Source: Prevotellaceae bacterium UBA2738
GTDB taxonomy: Bacteria; Bacteroidota; Bacteroidia; Bacteroidales; Bacteroidaceae
Assembly: GCA_002353585.1 (NCBI GenBank)
Contig: DEJW01000040.1
Span: 54,447 to 118,446 of the forward strand
Direction of reading: 5' to 3'
DNA length: 64,000 nt
The notes below the pieces were generated by a model. That model did not search any database and was not told the DNA's origin. It worked only from the letters and a program-made list of their open reading frames with translations. The position numbers and the translations under genes were made by a program. Positions 43,937-52,629 of the stretch are shown piece after piece (positions within the stretch are counted from its first letter, which is position 1; every line of letters starts with the position of its first letter).

Positions 43937-45349
43937 ATGAAACTGAAGAATCTACTTATTGGAGCTCTGATGACAGTTATCGCAGCTCCAGCTGTGGCAC
44001 AAGACCTCTCTGCTGACGATGCTCAGAAGCAGGCTACCGAACTCATCAAGGCTAAGAATGAAGACGGTCTCAAGAACCTTGCCAAGGACAACAGAAAGAA
44101 TCCACAGGCACTCGTGGGAATAGCAAAAGCTTACCTTGCAGTAAACGATGTTACTAATGCTAAGGTTTATGCTGATAAAGCCTACACCTACGTAAGCGAG
44201 AATGTCAAGAAGGCTACTGCCCAGGATAAGTGTGCTACCTACATCGTGCTTGGCAATATCGCTTCTGCCAACAATCAGGCAGGCGAAGCTGTTACATGGT
44301 TCCAGCAGGCTATGTATGCTGATCCAATGAACCCAGACGGATATCGCCTCTATGCTACAGCTACCAGCAAGAGCGACCCTAACGGTGCGCTGCAGGCTAT
44401 CGAGGACCTTCGTGCCAAGCGTCCTGACTATCCCGTTGACCTCATCGCTGCCGACATCGCTAATGGCGCTGGCAAGCCACAGAAGGCAATCGAGTACTAC
44501 TCTAAGGTAAAACTCTCTGACATGCAGCCATATCAGATTGGTGCCTATGCTACCAACCTCTACCTCACTCAGAATGTTCAGAAGGCTGTAGAAGTTGCTG
44601 AGTACGGTCAGACTGTTGCACCTCGCAGTGCTACCCTCAACCGTCTCGCTTTCTGGGGCAACACAGACCTGAAGAACTGGGATAAGGCACTTGCCAATGC
44701 CGACAAACTCTTCTATGAGTCTGACTCTGTTAAGATCAGTGCCGACGACTATGGCCGTAAGATCAACGCCCTCCGTGGTGCTGGCAAGTATGACGAGGCA
44801 CTCTTCGAGCTCAACAAGCTTGCCAATGACCCTAACATGCCTAAGGCTGACCAGCTCTTCGCTCTCAAGCAGATTGCCCAGACCTATTCTGACAAGGAAG
44901 ACTACGAGAATGCTATCCCTGCTTACCAGAAGTACCTCGACGCATGTGGCGACAAGGCTTCTGCTACCGATATCGCAGGTCTCGGCCAGCAGTATATGTA
45001 TTATGCTCAACAGAACCCAGCCAAGAAGGCTGATGCACTCATGAAGGCTGACGCAGTATTCGCTAAGCTCGCTGAGAATCCTGATGCTGAGGAGTTTGCT
45101 ACCTACAAGCGTGCACAGGTTGCCAACCAGATGGATGGTGGCAAGGGTCTTGCTAAGCCTTTCTACGACAAGCTCATTGCTACACCTAACTGCAACGTCG
45201 CTCGTCTGAAGGAGGCTTATCTCTACAACATCTCTTACTTCGGCAACGTAAAGAACGATATCAACGGCGCTATGCCTTACGCTGAGAAACTCGCTGAACT
45301 CGACCCAAATAATGAGGTTGCTAAGCAGGTTCTCTCACTCAAAGAATAA
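43937..45349 (+). CDS. Secreted TPR-repeat protein
   Basis: 470 residues with signal peptide ending at PAVAQD. The mature part is made of about ten tetratricopeptide-type helical pairs (ALVGIAKAYLAVNDVTNAKVYADKA; EAVTWFQQAMYADPMNPDGY; LFALKQIAQTYSDKEDYENAIPAYQKYL). A periplasmic scaffold role is likely; partners unknown. A TACATTTG box at 43870-43877 suggests its own promoter. The HAD gene begins 3 nt after its stop. Confidence 0.88.
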   Translation: MKLKNLLIGALMTVIAAPAVAQDLSADDAQKQATELIKAKNEDGLKNLAKDNRKNPQALVGIAKAYLAVNDVTNAKVYADKAYTYVSENVKKATAQDKCATYIVLGNIASANNQAGEAVTWFQQAMYADPMNPDGYRLYATATSKSDPNGALQAIEDLRAKRPDYPVDLIAADIANGAGKPQKAIEYYSKVKLSDMQPYQIGAYATNLYLTQNVQKAVEVAEYGQTVAPRSATLNRLAFWGNTDLKNWDKALANADKLFYESDSVKISADDYGRKINALRGAGKYDEALFELNKLANDPNMPKADQLFALKQIAQTYSDKEDYENAIPAYQKYLDACGDKASATDIAGLGQQYMYYAQQNPAKKADALMKADAVFAKLAENPDAEEFATYKRAQVANQMDGGKGLAKPFYDKLIATPNCNVARLKEAYLYNISYFGNVKNDINGAMPYAEKLAELDPNNEVAKQVLSLKE

Positions 45350-45352
45350 TTA

Positions 45353-46165
45353 ATGATAAAACTTATTGCTCTTGACCTCGACGGTACCCTTACCGACGAC
45401 AAGAAGAATATAACTCCTCACACCTTGGAAGTTCTCATGCAAGTGCAGCGCCAAGGTGTGAGAATTGTTCTTGCCTCAGGCAGACCACCCTACGGCATGC
45501 GACCACTCGCCCGTCAACTCCACATGGAGCAGTATGGTGGCATCATCCTTTGCTACAACGGCGGACATGTAGAAGACTGTGCCACTGGCGAGGTATATGT
45601 AGAACGCAAGTTGCCAGAGGAAGTCATTCCACTGCTCAACCGCTTTCAGCAGGAGTCAGGCATGACCCTCATGACCTACTATGAGGATAAGATCTACACA
45701 GAGCACCCTGATGACCAATATGTAGGCATCTCAGCCTTCAACAACAAGATGCAGGTCGAAGGTCTCACTGATTTTGTCAGTCAAGCACCGCGTCCTCTGA
45801 ACAAATGTCTCATGGTGGGACCACATGACAAGCAGGTGGTGTGGGAAAAGAAAATTCAAGAAACTACCAACGACACGCTCTATGTGTGTCATAGCACACC
45901 TTATTTTATAGAGATACTACCCAAGGGCATCGACAAGGGTCCTTCCCTCGTCAGCCTCTGCCAGCGTCTTGGCATCTCGCCAAGTGAGATGATGACCTTT
46001 GGCGACTCCAATAACGATATGCAGATGATTCAGCTGGCAGGCATCGGTGTCGCCATGGGCAATGCCGACGACGACATAAAGCAGATGGCAGACTTCATCA
46101 CCCTCGACAACAATAGCGATGGCGTAGCTTATGCTCTAAAACACTTTGGACTAATACAAGACTGA
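45353..46165 (+). CDS. Cof-type HAD-IIB phosphatase
   Basis: 270-residue cytoplasmic sugar-phosphate phosphatase type. Motif I is ALDLDGTLTDDKK, motif II VLASGRPPYGMRP, the cap (type C2B) spans about residues 85-190, then the Lys in LPKGIDKGPSL and motif III/IV MMTFGDSNNDMQMIQLAGIGVAMGN. All catalytic aspartates are present. Substrate cannot be inferred. Its stop directly abuts the end of the convergent regulator gene, leaving no terminator space. Confidence 0.93.
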   Translation: MIKLIALDLDGTLTDDKKNITPHTLEVLMQVQRQGVRIVLASGRPPYGMRPLARQLHMEQYGGIILCYNGGHVEDCATGEVYVERKLPEEVIPLLNRFQQESGMTLMTYYEDKIYTEHPDDQYVGISAFNNKMQVEGLTDFVSQAPRPLNKCLMVGPHDKQVVWEKKIQETTNDTLYVCHSTPYFIEILPKGIDKGPSLVSLCQRLGISPSEMMTFGDSNNDMQMIQLAGIGVAMGNADDDIKQMADFITLDNNSDGVAYALKHFGLIQD

Positions 46166-49100
46166 TTATTCCTTTGTTTTGCCAATTACAGATGGTGAAA
46201 CACCTTCAATTTTCTTAAACACACGAGAGAAATATTTAGGGTCTGCAAATCCACATTTGTATGCTACCTCTGCTACACTCATGCCTCCAACTGAGAGTAG
46301 TTTCTTTGCGTATGCTATGCGATAGTGTATAAGGTAGTCTTGTGGACTGATGCCTGCGAGTTCCTTAAAACGACTGAAGAAGGAGGTGCGACCCATACCC
46401 ATCTCAGTTGCTATAGATGGTATGGTGAGACCATCATCACTTATATGTTCATCAATATACTGACGCACCCGCTCAAGCAAGTCTTCCTTATCTTCACGTA
46501 TCAGTGGTGCCACATTGTGTATGAACTCCATACGTTGCTTTATTACCTCTTCCTGAGTGCGCATCTTCAGGTGCAGTCTATAGATATGAGCCCACACCAC
46601 AGCTATTCCACCAATAATGAGGATGCCTATGAGTATATAGAGCAGCAATGCCCAAGAAGTTTCCCAAAAGGTGGGTTGTACATAGAGCGTGATAGTGCGG
46701 AAATTGTTGCACCATACCCCTGAGGCATTGGTAGAGCGCACTTGTATGCTATGGTAGCCTGCACGCATGTTTAGGAATGTCAGTCTGTTATTGTCACCCT
46801 GCATTACCCATGTGCTATCTCCGTCAATACGGTAGGCATATTGTATCTTTTCGCCCTGCTTCATGGTTAGCGCTGATAGTTGCAAGCTCACATCACGCTC
46901 ATTGCTGTCTAAATTTATCGTGTCCAACAGGTCGGCATCATAGGTCTGCGACCTGCCTGCAACCGTCAGTGCAGCAATAGCTATGCGAGGAGCCTCATCG
47001 TCAGGTTTCAGGGCTTCTGGCTTCCATGATATAATATCGTCAGTAGTGGCTGCCACAAGTTCACCCTTACCGTCATTCACTATCTCGGCAAACGACATAG
47101 CAGGCGACTGCCAGTTATAGAATGCTGTGCGCTCCCTGTTGAGCATAACAATAGAGTTGGTATAGGCTATCCACAGGTTGTCATGGGAATCGCCTGTGAT
47201 GGATAGAGGAGCATCAGACGGTGCAAGGTTCTGCTTATCATATACCGTAAACACAGCATTATCACTCAGCAGGGCCTCTGCCTTTGTGCAACATATTCCA
47301 GCACTTGAAGTGAGGCAATACACATCGCCACTCCTATCCTGATACATCATCATAATCTCGTTGTTAGAAAGGCTATGCACATCATCCGCCTTCCTCTCGT
47401 TATGGAACACCCGCTTTGGCGTTTTGAAGGCATAGATGCCGTGACTCGTACCCAGACACATTATGCCCTCCTTAGTGCACAACAGCGAACGGATGTTCTG
47501 TGACCTCTCGTCTGTAGGCAACCACGTCAATTTGTTGTTCTTGTTTATGAATTTAACCTTATAATTAACGTTTCCGTTAGCATTCCCGTTTCCATCGATA
47601 TAATTTACACCTCCGCTATAGGTTCCTACCCATAGGTTTCCTTTGTGGTCTTTTGCCAGACAAAATACATCATTGGCAGAGATGGAATATTTGTCCTTGG
47701 GATTATGCAGAAACTGCTCCACCGTGAAATCGTTTTTATCATTAGGCAAAAGCCTATATAGTCCCTTATCCTTTGTGCCCACCCACATGGTGCCATCTTT
47801 CATTTCCTCTATGGCATAGACTATTCCGAGGTTGTACTCCTTGCCCCACATGGTAAGTTTTCCCTTGGTGTCGCCCACCCATAGCCTATTTTTTGAGTCC
47901 ATGAAGAGGGCACATGGTGCATTATACACACCCCACTGCCTGAACGGACTCGTTCGCAGACTAATCCTATCCAGTCCTCCTTCGCTGTTGTAAAGCCACA
48001 CATTTTTTTCTCTGTCAACAAAGGTGCGACCCACCTGTGGCTGATACCACTCGCCTCTGTCCTGAATCACGTGGAAGAGTTCTCCGTTCCCGTTAGAGTT
48101 CCAGTTATAATAGCATAAACCTCCATCCCTTGCCATCAGCAGGGTGGTGTTATTGGGTTGCAAAGCGAAAAACCAGCTGTCATGCTTGTTCTCGTAGTTG
48201 CCATCGCTACTCGGTAGTAATGTGTGTAAAGTGCCATTTATCCCATTAAGCAATATTGCTCCTGCTTGGTTGGTTATCATCCAGTAACGCCCCATTTCAT
48301 CGCGAAAAAGTCTTTTTACCGACTCTATCCTCTCATTATATCTATGCACATGCCACTTGCCCTTGTAGTACGTGAGCAGTGCCTCGTCAGTAGCAATGAC
48401 CAACTCTCCCTTAGCGTTGCCAGCGAGGCGAAGAATCTTTCCAGTCTTTATTGGTAGTGCAAACCTCTGCATAAGCCAGGTTTTGGTGTTGAGCAACCAT
48501 AGCTCACCATCATTCGTGGCAAGGTATATGCTACCCTTTGCCGTCTCACGCCAGTGGTCGAACCGCTTTTTGGGGAATGTCACTCTTAGGTCAGGCACAG
48601 TAATACCTCCTTCAGACAATATCCACGCCATACCTCTGCTATCCTCATTGATGCTGAGTATCTTACCTTTTTTCAGTCTGCCATTGGAGTATGAATACAG
48701 ACGTGCCGACTCCCTCGGATTGTCTATACTCACCCTAATTGCTGCATCCCCTTCCTTAGTCTGCAACCACACATATCCGCTTGCCATAGGATATATCTGC
48801 TGAATGCTGAAGGTCTTTCCGCTCACTTGCTCCAGTTTTTCAGTCACATCAATAAAGGTGGATGTCCTGACATCGAAACAATAAGGATGATAGAACGAGC
48901 GACACCACACGTTGCCCTTTTTGTCTATCTTCACAGCATCGAGACGGTCGTAGGGCATCATGGTGCCGTCGCCAGGGTGGGTCTTGAAGGAGCGGAACTC
49001 CTGTCCGTCATAGCGAAAGAGTCCGCCCCATGTGGATATCCACAGAAAGCCGCGCTCGTCCTGAGCTATGCCTGTCACCTTCTCTTTCAGCATGCCCTTG

Positions 49101-49198
49101 GTGATGTTCCATGAAGGATCGGTGCGAACAACCCCTGCCAACGACTGCATGGCAATCATCAGCAAAAGGCATATCAATATATGGAAATGTCTGTTCAC
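46166..49198 (-). CDS. One-component membrane regulator: beta-propeller, Y_Y_Y, AraC HTH
   Basis: About 1010 residues from GTG at 49198, which gives the signal peptide MNRHFHILICLLLMIAMQS. Two-component-regulator propeller repeats fill residues about 25-720 (RGFLWISTWGGLFRYDG; GNLWVGTYSGGVNY), then a Y_Y_Y domain (YAYRIDGDSTWVMQGDNNRL), one membrane helix (TSWALLLYILIGILIIGGIAVVWA split over the segment near 845-870), and a C-terminal AraC HTH (SIATEMGMGRTSFFSRFKEL; EVAYKCGFADPKYFSRVFKK). No histidine kinase, ATPase or receiver domain is present, unlike hybrid two-component systems. NGNGNANGNVNYK (near residue 535) is repeat-derived. Follows the pectate lyase gene, which it probably controls (inference). 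Confidence 0.85.
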   Translation of the reverse strand: MNRHFHILICLLLMIAMQSLAGVVRTDPSWNITKGMLKEKVTGIAQDERGFLWISTWGGLFRYDGQEFRSFKTHPGDGTMMPYDRLDAVKIDKKGNVWCRSFYHPYCFDVRTSTFIDVTEKLEQVSGKTFSIQQIYPMASGYVWLQTKEGDAAIRVSIDNPRESARLYSYSNGRLKKGKILSINEDSRGMAWILSEGGITVPDLRVTFPKKRFDHWRETAKGSIYLATNDGELWLLNTKTWLMQRFALPIKTGKILRLAGNAKGELVIATDEALLTYYKGKWHVHRYNERIESVKRLFRDEMGRYWMITNQAGAILLNGINGTLHTLLPSSDGNYENKHDSWFFALQPNNTTLLMARDGGLCYYNWNSNGNGELFHVIQDRGEWYQPQVGRTFVDREKNVWLYNSEGGLDRISLRTSPFRQWGVYNAPCALFMDSKNRLWVGDTKGKLTMWGKEYNLGIVYAIEEMKDGTMWVGTKDKGLYRLLPNDKNDFTVEQFLHNPKDKYSISANDVFCLAKDHKGNLWVGTYSGGVNYIDGNGNANGNVNYKVKFINKNNKLTWLPTDERSQNIRSLLCTKEGIMCLGTSHGIYAFKTPKRVFHNERKADDVHSLSNNEIMMMYQDRSGDVYCLTSSAGICCTKAEALLSDNAVFTVYDKQNLAPSDAPLSITGDSHDNLWIAYTNSIVMLNRERTAFYNWQSPAMSFAEIVNDGKGELVAATTDDIISWKPEALKPDDEAPRIAIAALTVAGRSQTYDADLLDTINLDSNERDVSLQLSALTMKQGEKIQYAYRIDGDSTWVMQGDNNRLTFLNMRAGYHSIQVRSTNASGVWCNNFRTITLYVQPTFWETSWALLLYILIGILIIGGIAVVWAHIYRLHLKMRTQEEVIKQRMEFIHNVAPLIREDKEDLLERVRQYIDEHISDDGLTIPSIATEMGMGRTSFFSRFKELAGISPQDYLIHYRIAYAKKLLSVGGMSVAEVAYKCGFADPKYFSRVFKKIEGVSPSVIGKTKE

Positions 49199-49203
49199 GA
49201 ATG

Positions 49204-49235
49204 CAAAGATACGAAAAAGAAAGGCAACTACCAAA
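49204..49235 (-). promoter_or_regulatory. Promoter of the propeller-AraC gene
   Basis: Minus-strand TTTG (49232-49235), 20 nt, TATCTTTG (49204-49211). It overlaps the upstream in-frame ATG at 49234, so that start cannot be used from this promoter; GTG at 49198 would lie at or next to the transcription start. Confidence 0.75.
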
Positions 49236-49272
49236 AGTAGTCGCCCTTTTTTACCTTATGTCATGTTGCTCT

Positions 49273-51498
49273 TTATCTCACCACCTTCTTGCCATTCCTT
49301 ATCACGATGCCGTGATAGCCATCAGATACAGGCTGGCCAGCAAGGTTATAAAGGTTGAGAGCGGAAGGTTGAGAGTTGAGAGACTGTGAATTGTGAATTG
49401 TGAACTGTGAACTGTGAACTGTCTCTATCCCCGTAGCTATAGGCGAGAGAGCTATATAATAAAGGTATGACTCGCTTGAGGTACGCCTGATTGTGTATTC
49501 GCCTGCTGCTGGCAGGGTGGTAGTCACAGTGTTGTTGTCAGGGATGGTAATCTCTGGCATTTCGTTAATCTTTATGCGCTTGCTGGCAGAGTTCGCGAAA
49601 TAGAGCGTGAGGTTCATGGGCTCGTCGATGCTGAATGTGATGCTTGATGAAGAACCCATCTTGACGCAGGTGTTGTAGGTAGTGCCATTGATGGTTACCG
49701 TGCCCTTGCCGTTATGAGTGTCGCCCACGATTGTGAAGCCTGAGTTGCTGTCGTTGATGAGGTCAACCACGTAGCCTCCCTTGGTTACTGCTGATGGTGA
49801 TGGTGTAGGGGTTGGGTTGTCGCCACCTTCACCGCCTTCGCCTCCTTCTTCACCACCTTGGTCGGCAGGCTTCTCGCCATCGCCCTGTATGCTTACCACC
49901 TTACTTTCGTAGGCGAGGATAGCCTCTTTGAGGGCTGGTATGATGTCGTGGTTCTTGTCTTCGGTGGCATTATCAAAGGTCCACTTTATGTCGCCGCCGT
50001 TCATGCGTCCTGCGTAGGTGGTTACTATCCCTGCTACCTGTTCTGGAGCATCGGGGGTAGAGCTGTACATGCCATCGGCAGTGTCGAAGTTGTCATATAT
50101 GTGACCGCCCCTCTTTGCTGCTACGGTTTCAGGCACCTTGTCGCTGCGGTTCTGGACGAGCCATGCGTCAAACTCCTGTGCGTTGTCAGTCTGATATGAC
50201 AGGCGCAGTTCTATGGTAGTATTCTCCACCTTATTATTATATGCCTTGCTCATGCCTCCAGGTTGTCCAGAGAATGTACCCTTCTCTGGCTGGCTGGCAT
50301 AGATATAGTCTGTGCCCTGACCCGCTATCATCATAGGACGCTGCAGATTGCGGAAGTAGTTGCACTCGATGAATGCGTTTGATACTTCTGTGCAACCTAT
50401 GCCGTAGGTGGCATTGCCGTCATAGTAGTTATTGTAGATGTGGGCAGTGGTGTGGTTGAGACGTGGGCAGCGCGAGTCGCAATGGTCAAACCAGTTGTGG
50501 TGGAAGGTTATGAGCAGGTTCGTCTCCTCCTTGGTAGCACCGCCGCATCCCATCACCTTGCCTGAGTCAAAGAAGTGGTTGTAGGATATGGTGGTGAGCG
50601 TAGAGCGATACTTCATGTCGATAGAGCCGTCGCCCTTCACCTGGTCGGCATCAGAGCCAGGCTTGCCATAGAAGAAGTCGCAGTTGTGAATCCAGTTGTG
50701 GTAGTTGTCCGTATCCATTGATATGGCATCGTCGCCAAAGAGCATTATGCCGAGATTGCGCACCTCTATGCCCCTTGAACGCTTGAAACCCACGCCATAG
50801 CCATAAAGGGCAGCATCGTCGCCAATACCTTCAAGGGTTATGGACTCGATAGAGCAGTCGGTGGCGTTCTTGCCCTCGAAACTGAGGTAGTTGTCGTCCT
50901 TCAGTCCGCTTATGTCGGTATTCTTCACCGTGCCTACTATGCGTACTATCAGCGGAGTGTGGGTCTTGTCCTTGCCACAAGCGCTGAGGATGTTTGCCAG
51001 TCCTGTGTAGGTGGTGGTGTTCTTGCCGTCGCTTACGTCGCACGTTACGGTGTTTGCCGTGTTTGCCGTAACATATATGATTTTGGCATTAGCCTTTGGC
51101 GTACCGTCCATGTTGTAACCACCAGGCACCACACCCTCAGTGAAGGCATAGCCCTCACGGTTTTGCGCCTTGACAGTTACGCTCTGTGCAGCAGATGTAG
51201 CGAGCTCTGTCCCCTTGTCGTCAAGAGCTTTTACGACAAGACTGTATGTACCAGCCTTCAGACCAGGAATATCACAACGAACATAGTCGCCATACGAGCG
51301 AATGAGCATGTCGTCAGCCACACCGCTTATGCCCTCTCCGCTATAGCTCACGCTATACTTCGTGGCACCGCTGACGGAAGTCCATTGCAGCATGGCAGTT
51401 TCCAGCCATCCTTCACTCTTGGTTACGTTAACACTTGTCTGGGCATACATGCCTGCCATACCTGCAAGCAAAAGCACAATTAAATAAATTCTTTTCAT
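49273..51498 (-). CDS. Secreted pectate lyase (PL1) with C-terminal sorting signal
   Basis: 741 residues from ATG at 51498 (signal MKRIYLIVLLLAGMAGMYAQ). An N-terminal fibronectin-like domain (residues about 20-130) is followed by a PL1 parallel beta-helix (NYHNWIHNCDFFYGKPGSDADQ; TFHHNWFDHCDSRCPRLNH with the catalytic-site region), which cleaves pectate by beta-elimination. A Gly/Glu linker (QGGEEGGEGGEGG) leads to a beta-sandwich domain and a C-terminal LYNLAGQPVSDGYHGIVIRNGKKVVR-like tail of the type IX secretion sorting kind. The residues just before this tail (VHSSQFTIHNSQSLNSQP) are encoded by a micro-repeat. ATG at 51588 is less likely since a TAATTTTG box lies at 51544-51551. Confidence 0.92.
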   Translation of the reverse strand: MKRIYLIVLLLAGMAGMYAQTSVNVTKSEGWLETAMLQWTSVSGATKYSVSYSGEGISGVADDMLIRSYGDYVRCDIPGLKAGTYSLVVKALDDKGTELATSAAQSVTVKAQNREGYAFTEGVVPGGYNMDGTPKANAKIIYVTANTANTVTCDVSDGKNTTTYTGLANILSACGKDKTHTPLIVRIVGTVKNTDISGLKDDNYLSFEGKNATDCSIESITLEGIGDDAALYGYGVGFKRSRGIEVRNLGIMLFGDDAISMDTDNYHNWIHNCDFFYGKPGSDADQVKGDGSIDMKYRSTLTTISYNHFFDSGKVMGCGGATKEETNLLITFHHNWFDHCDSRCPRLNHTTAHIYNNYYDGNATYGIGCTEVSNAFIECNYFRNLQRPMMIAGQGTDYIYASQPEKGTFSGQPGGMSKAYNNKVENTTIELRLSYQTDNAQEFDAWLVQNRSDKVPETVAAKRGGHIYDNFDTADGMYSSTPDAPEQVAGIVTTYAGRMNGGDIKWTFDNATEDKNHDIIPALKEAILAYESKVVSIQGDGEKPADQGGEEGGEGGEGGDNPTPTPSPSAVTKGGYVVDLINDSNSGFTIVGDTHNGKGTVTINGTTYNTCVKMGSSSSITFSIDEPMNLTLYFANSASKRIKINEMPEITIPDNNTVTTTLPAAGEYTIRRTSSESYLYYIALSPIATGIETVHSSQFTIHNSQSLNSQPSALNLYNLAGQPVSDGYHGIVIRNGKKVVR
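49352..49425. repeat. GTTGAGA and GTGAATT/GTGAACT micro-repeats inside the pectate lyase gene
   Basis: GTTGAGAG words followed by five GTGAAYT-type words, in frame, encoding the segment before the C-terminal sorting tail. Confidence 0.8.
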
Positions 51499-51543
51499 CT
51501 TTAGTGTAATATTGTTTAGATTGTAATTTTGGGTTTCTGCCTG

Positions 51544-51551
51544 CAAAATTA
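51544..51551 (-). promoter_or_regulatory. Probable -7 element for the pectate lyase gene
   Basis: Minus-strand TAATTTTG, 46 nt before the ATG at 51498. Confidence 0.5.
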
Positions 51552-51633
51552 CTTTCTTTATCTTTATGCAAGGTGGACTAATAAACAAAAAGGGTGGACT
51601 TATTGCTAAATAGCGATGAAACCGCAGTTTTTT

Positions 51634-51690
51634 TAATTGATAATTGATAATTGTACTTTGTCACCTTGTCACTTGTACCTTGTCACTTAA
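51634..51690. repeat. AATTGATAATT and TTGTCACTTGTACC micro-repeats after ttcA
   Basis: Two word families in tandem, matching those at 8758-8796 and 11190-11232, lie directly downstream of the ttcA stop. Confidence 0.75.
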
Positions 51691-52464
51691 TCAGACGAGT
51701 AGCTTGGGGTGGATGTTCTTCATGGAGTGCCACAGGCTGTAGCGTGCCTCGGGGTTCATATCCTCAAGCTGGTGGAAGAGGTCGTTTACCTCTTTACGTT
51801 TGGTCACTCTGTCGTATGGGCAGGGTGTCTTTTGCTTCTCGAACCCTTGGTTCTGTGCCTCATCTTTTATCATAGCCTCTGGCACCAAGCATAGCGGACG
51901 GATAATCTCTAAGGGGTAATGCTCCATCTTGAGTTTGGGTGGCATGGTCTGTATCGAACCCTCATATATCATGTTCATCAGTAGGGTGGTGAGGATATCG
52001 TCCTGATGATGTCCCAGTGCCACCTTGGTAAATCCGTGCTCCTTGGCATAGGTGAAGATGGCTTTGCGTCTGTTCCAGGAGCAGAGGAAACACTTGTTTT
52101 TTTGCTTGGTTTTCGTAGCAATCTCTGATTGCGTTTCGTAGCGAAATGATGTTTCGCGTTTCGTAGGTGCCTCGGCACCGTTTCGTGCGAAGCTACTATG
52201 CAGTATGGTGAGCTTCACACCCTCGTCCTCGCAAAACTTCTGTATGTAGGTACGGTCAGTCTCGTAAGGGATATTGTCCATTATCACGTGCACTGCCTCT
52301 ACCTCTATCCTCGGCTTCAGTATCCTCTGTTGCTGACCCATCAGCTTCACCAGCATCAGCGAGTCTTTGCCCCCTGACAGAGCCACGAGCACCCTATCGC
52401 CGTCCTCTAACAGCGAATAGTCGGCACATGCCTTGCGAAAAAGTCGAGGGAGTTTAGGGTTCAT
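51691..52464 (-). CDS. ttcA: tRNA 2-thiocytidine synthetase-like protein (TtcA)
   Basis: PP-loop ATPase that thiolates C32 of tRNAs using a [4Fe-4S] cluster. From ATG at 52464 it has 257 residues: PP-loop ALSGGKDSL (residues 28-36), the cluster cysteines in CFLCSW (near 121) and TPCPYD (near 220), and LGHHQDDILTTLLMNM. A 28-residue segment before the CxxC (about residues 91-118, APTKRETSFRYETQSEIA) is encoded by hairpin array D and is absent from typical TtcA. The frame extends to 52512, but those 16 residues are encoded by repeat G, so 52464 is preferred. Neighbours supply cysteine and methionine sulfur. Confidence 0.88.
   Translation of the reverse strand: MNPKLPRLFRKACADYSLLEDGDRVLVALSGGKDSLMLVKLMGQQQRILKPRIEVEAVHVIMDNIPYETDRTYIQKFCEDEGVKLTILHSSFARNGAEAPTKRETSFRYETQSEIATKTKQKNKCFLCSWNRRKAIFTYAKEHGFTKVALGHHQDDILTTLLMNMIYEGSIQTMPPKLKMEHYPLEIIRPLCLVPEAMIKDEAQNQGFEKQKTPCPYDRVTKRKEVNDLFHQLEDMNPEARYSLWHSMKNIHPKLLV
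52110..52192. repeat. Modular hairpin array D, in frame inside ttcA
   Basis: TTTCGTAG, hairpin CAATC-TCT-GATTG (52119-52131), CGTTTCGTAG (52132-52141), hairpin CGAAA-TGATG-TTTCG (52142-52156), CGTTTCGTAG (52157-52166), hairpin GTGCC-TC-GGCAC (52167-52178), CGTTTCGTGCGAAGC. Confidence 0.92.
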
Positions 52465-52467
52465 AGG

Positions 52468-52515
52468 GTTCTTGCGCTCCAATAGGTGCTCAGGCGAGCA
52501 AGCTCGGAGCAAGAG
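52468..52515 (+). repeat. 45-bp GCGCTCC/GTGCTCAGG element, copy G
   Basis: TTCTTGCGCTCC, AATA, GGTGCTCAGG, then hairpin CGAGC-AA-GCTCG (52495-52506) and GAGCAAGAG. It abuts the ttcA start. Confidence 0.9.
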
Positions 52516-52550
52516 TTCAAGAAGTTAGAGACATTACCATTAACCATTAT

Positions 52551-52621
52551 TGTAGCACCAGAGGTGCGTATCGTAGTCACGAAGTGACGTATCGTAGCAA
52601 TCTCTGATTGCGTTTCGTACG
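52551..52621. repeat. Modular hairpin array C between lrp and ttcA
   Basis: GTAG, hairpin CACC-AGA-GGTG (52556-52566), CGTATCGTAG (52567-52576), hairpin TCAC-GAA-GTGA (52577-52587), CGTATCGTAG (52588-52597), hairpin CAATC-TCT-GATTG (52598-52610), CGTTTCGTAC. Confidence 0.93.
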
Positions 52622-52629
52622 AAGTTCTA

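Noticed and set aside
43952..45010. 352-codon open frame on the minus strand opposite the TPR gene
   Set aside because: It is fully antisense to a well-supported TPR gene and has no family resemblance; long shadow frames are expected from the codon bias here.
52465..52512. N-terminal extension of ttcA (MLRACSPEHLLERKN)
   Set aside because: The extension is encoded by repeat copy G and the conserved TtcA start follows at 52464.
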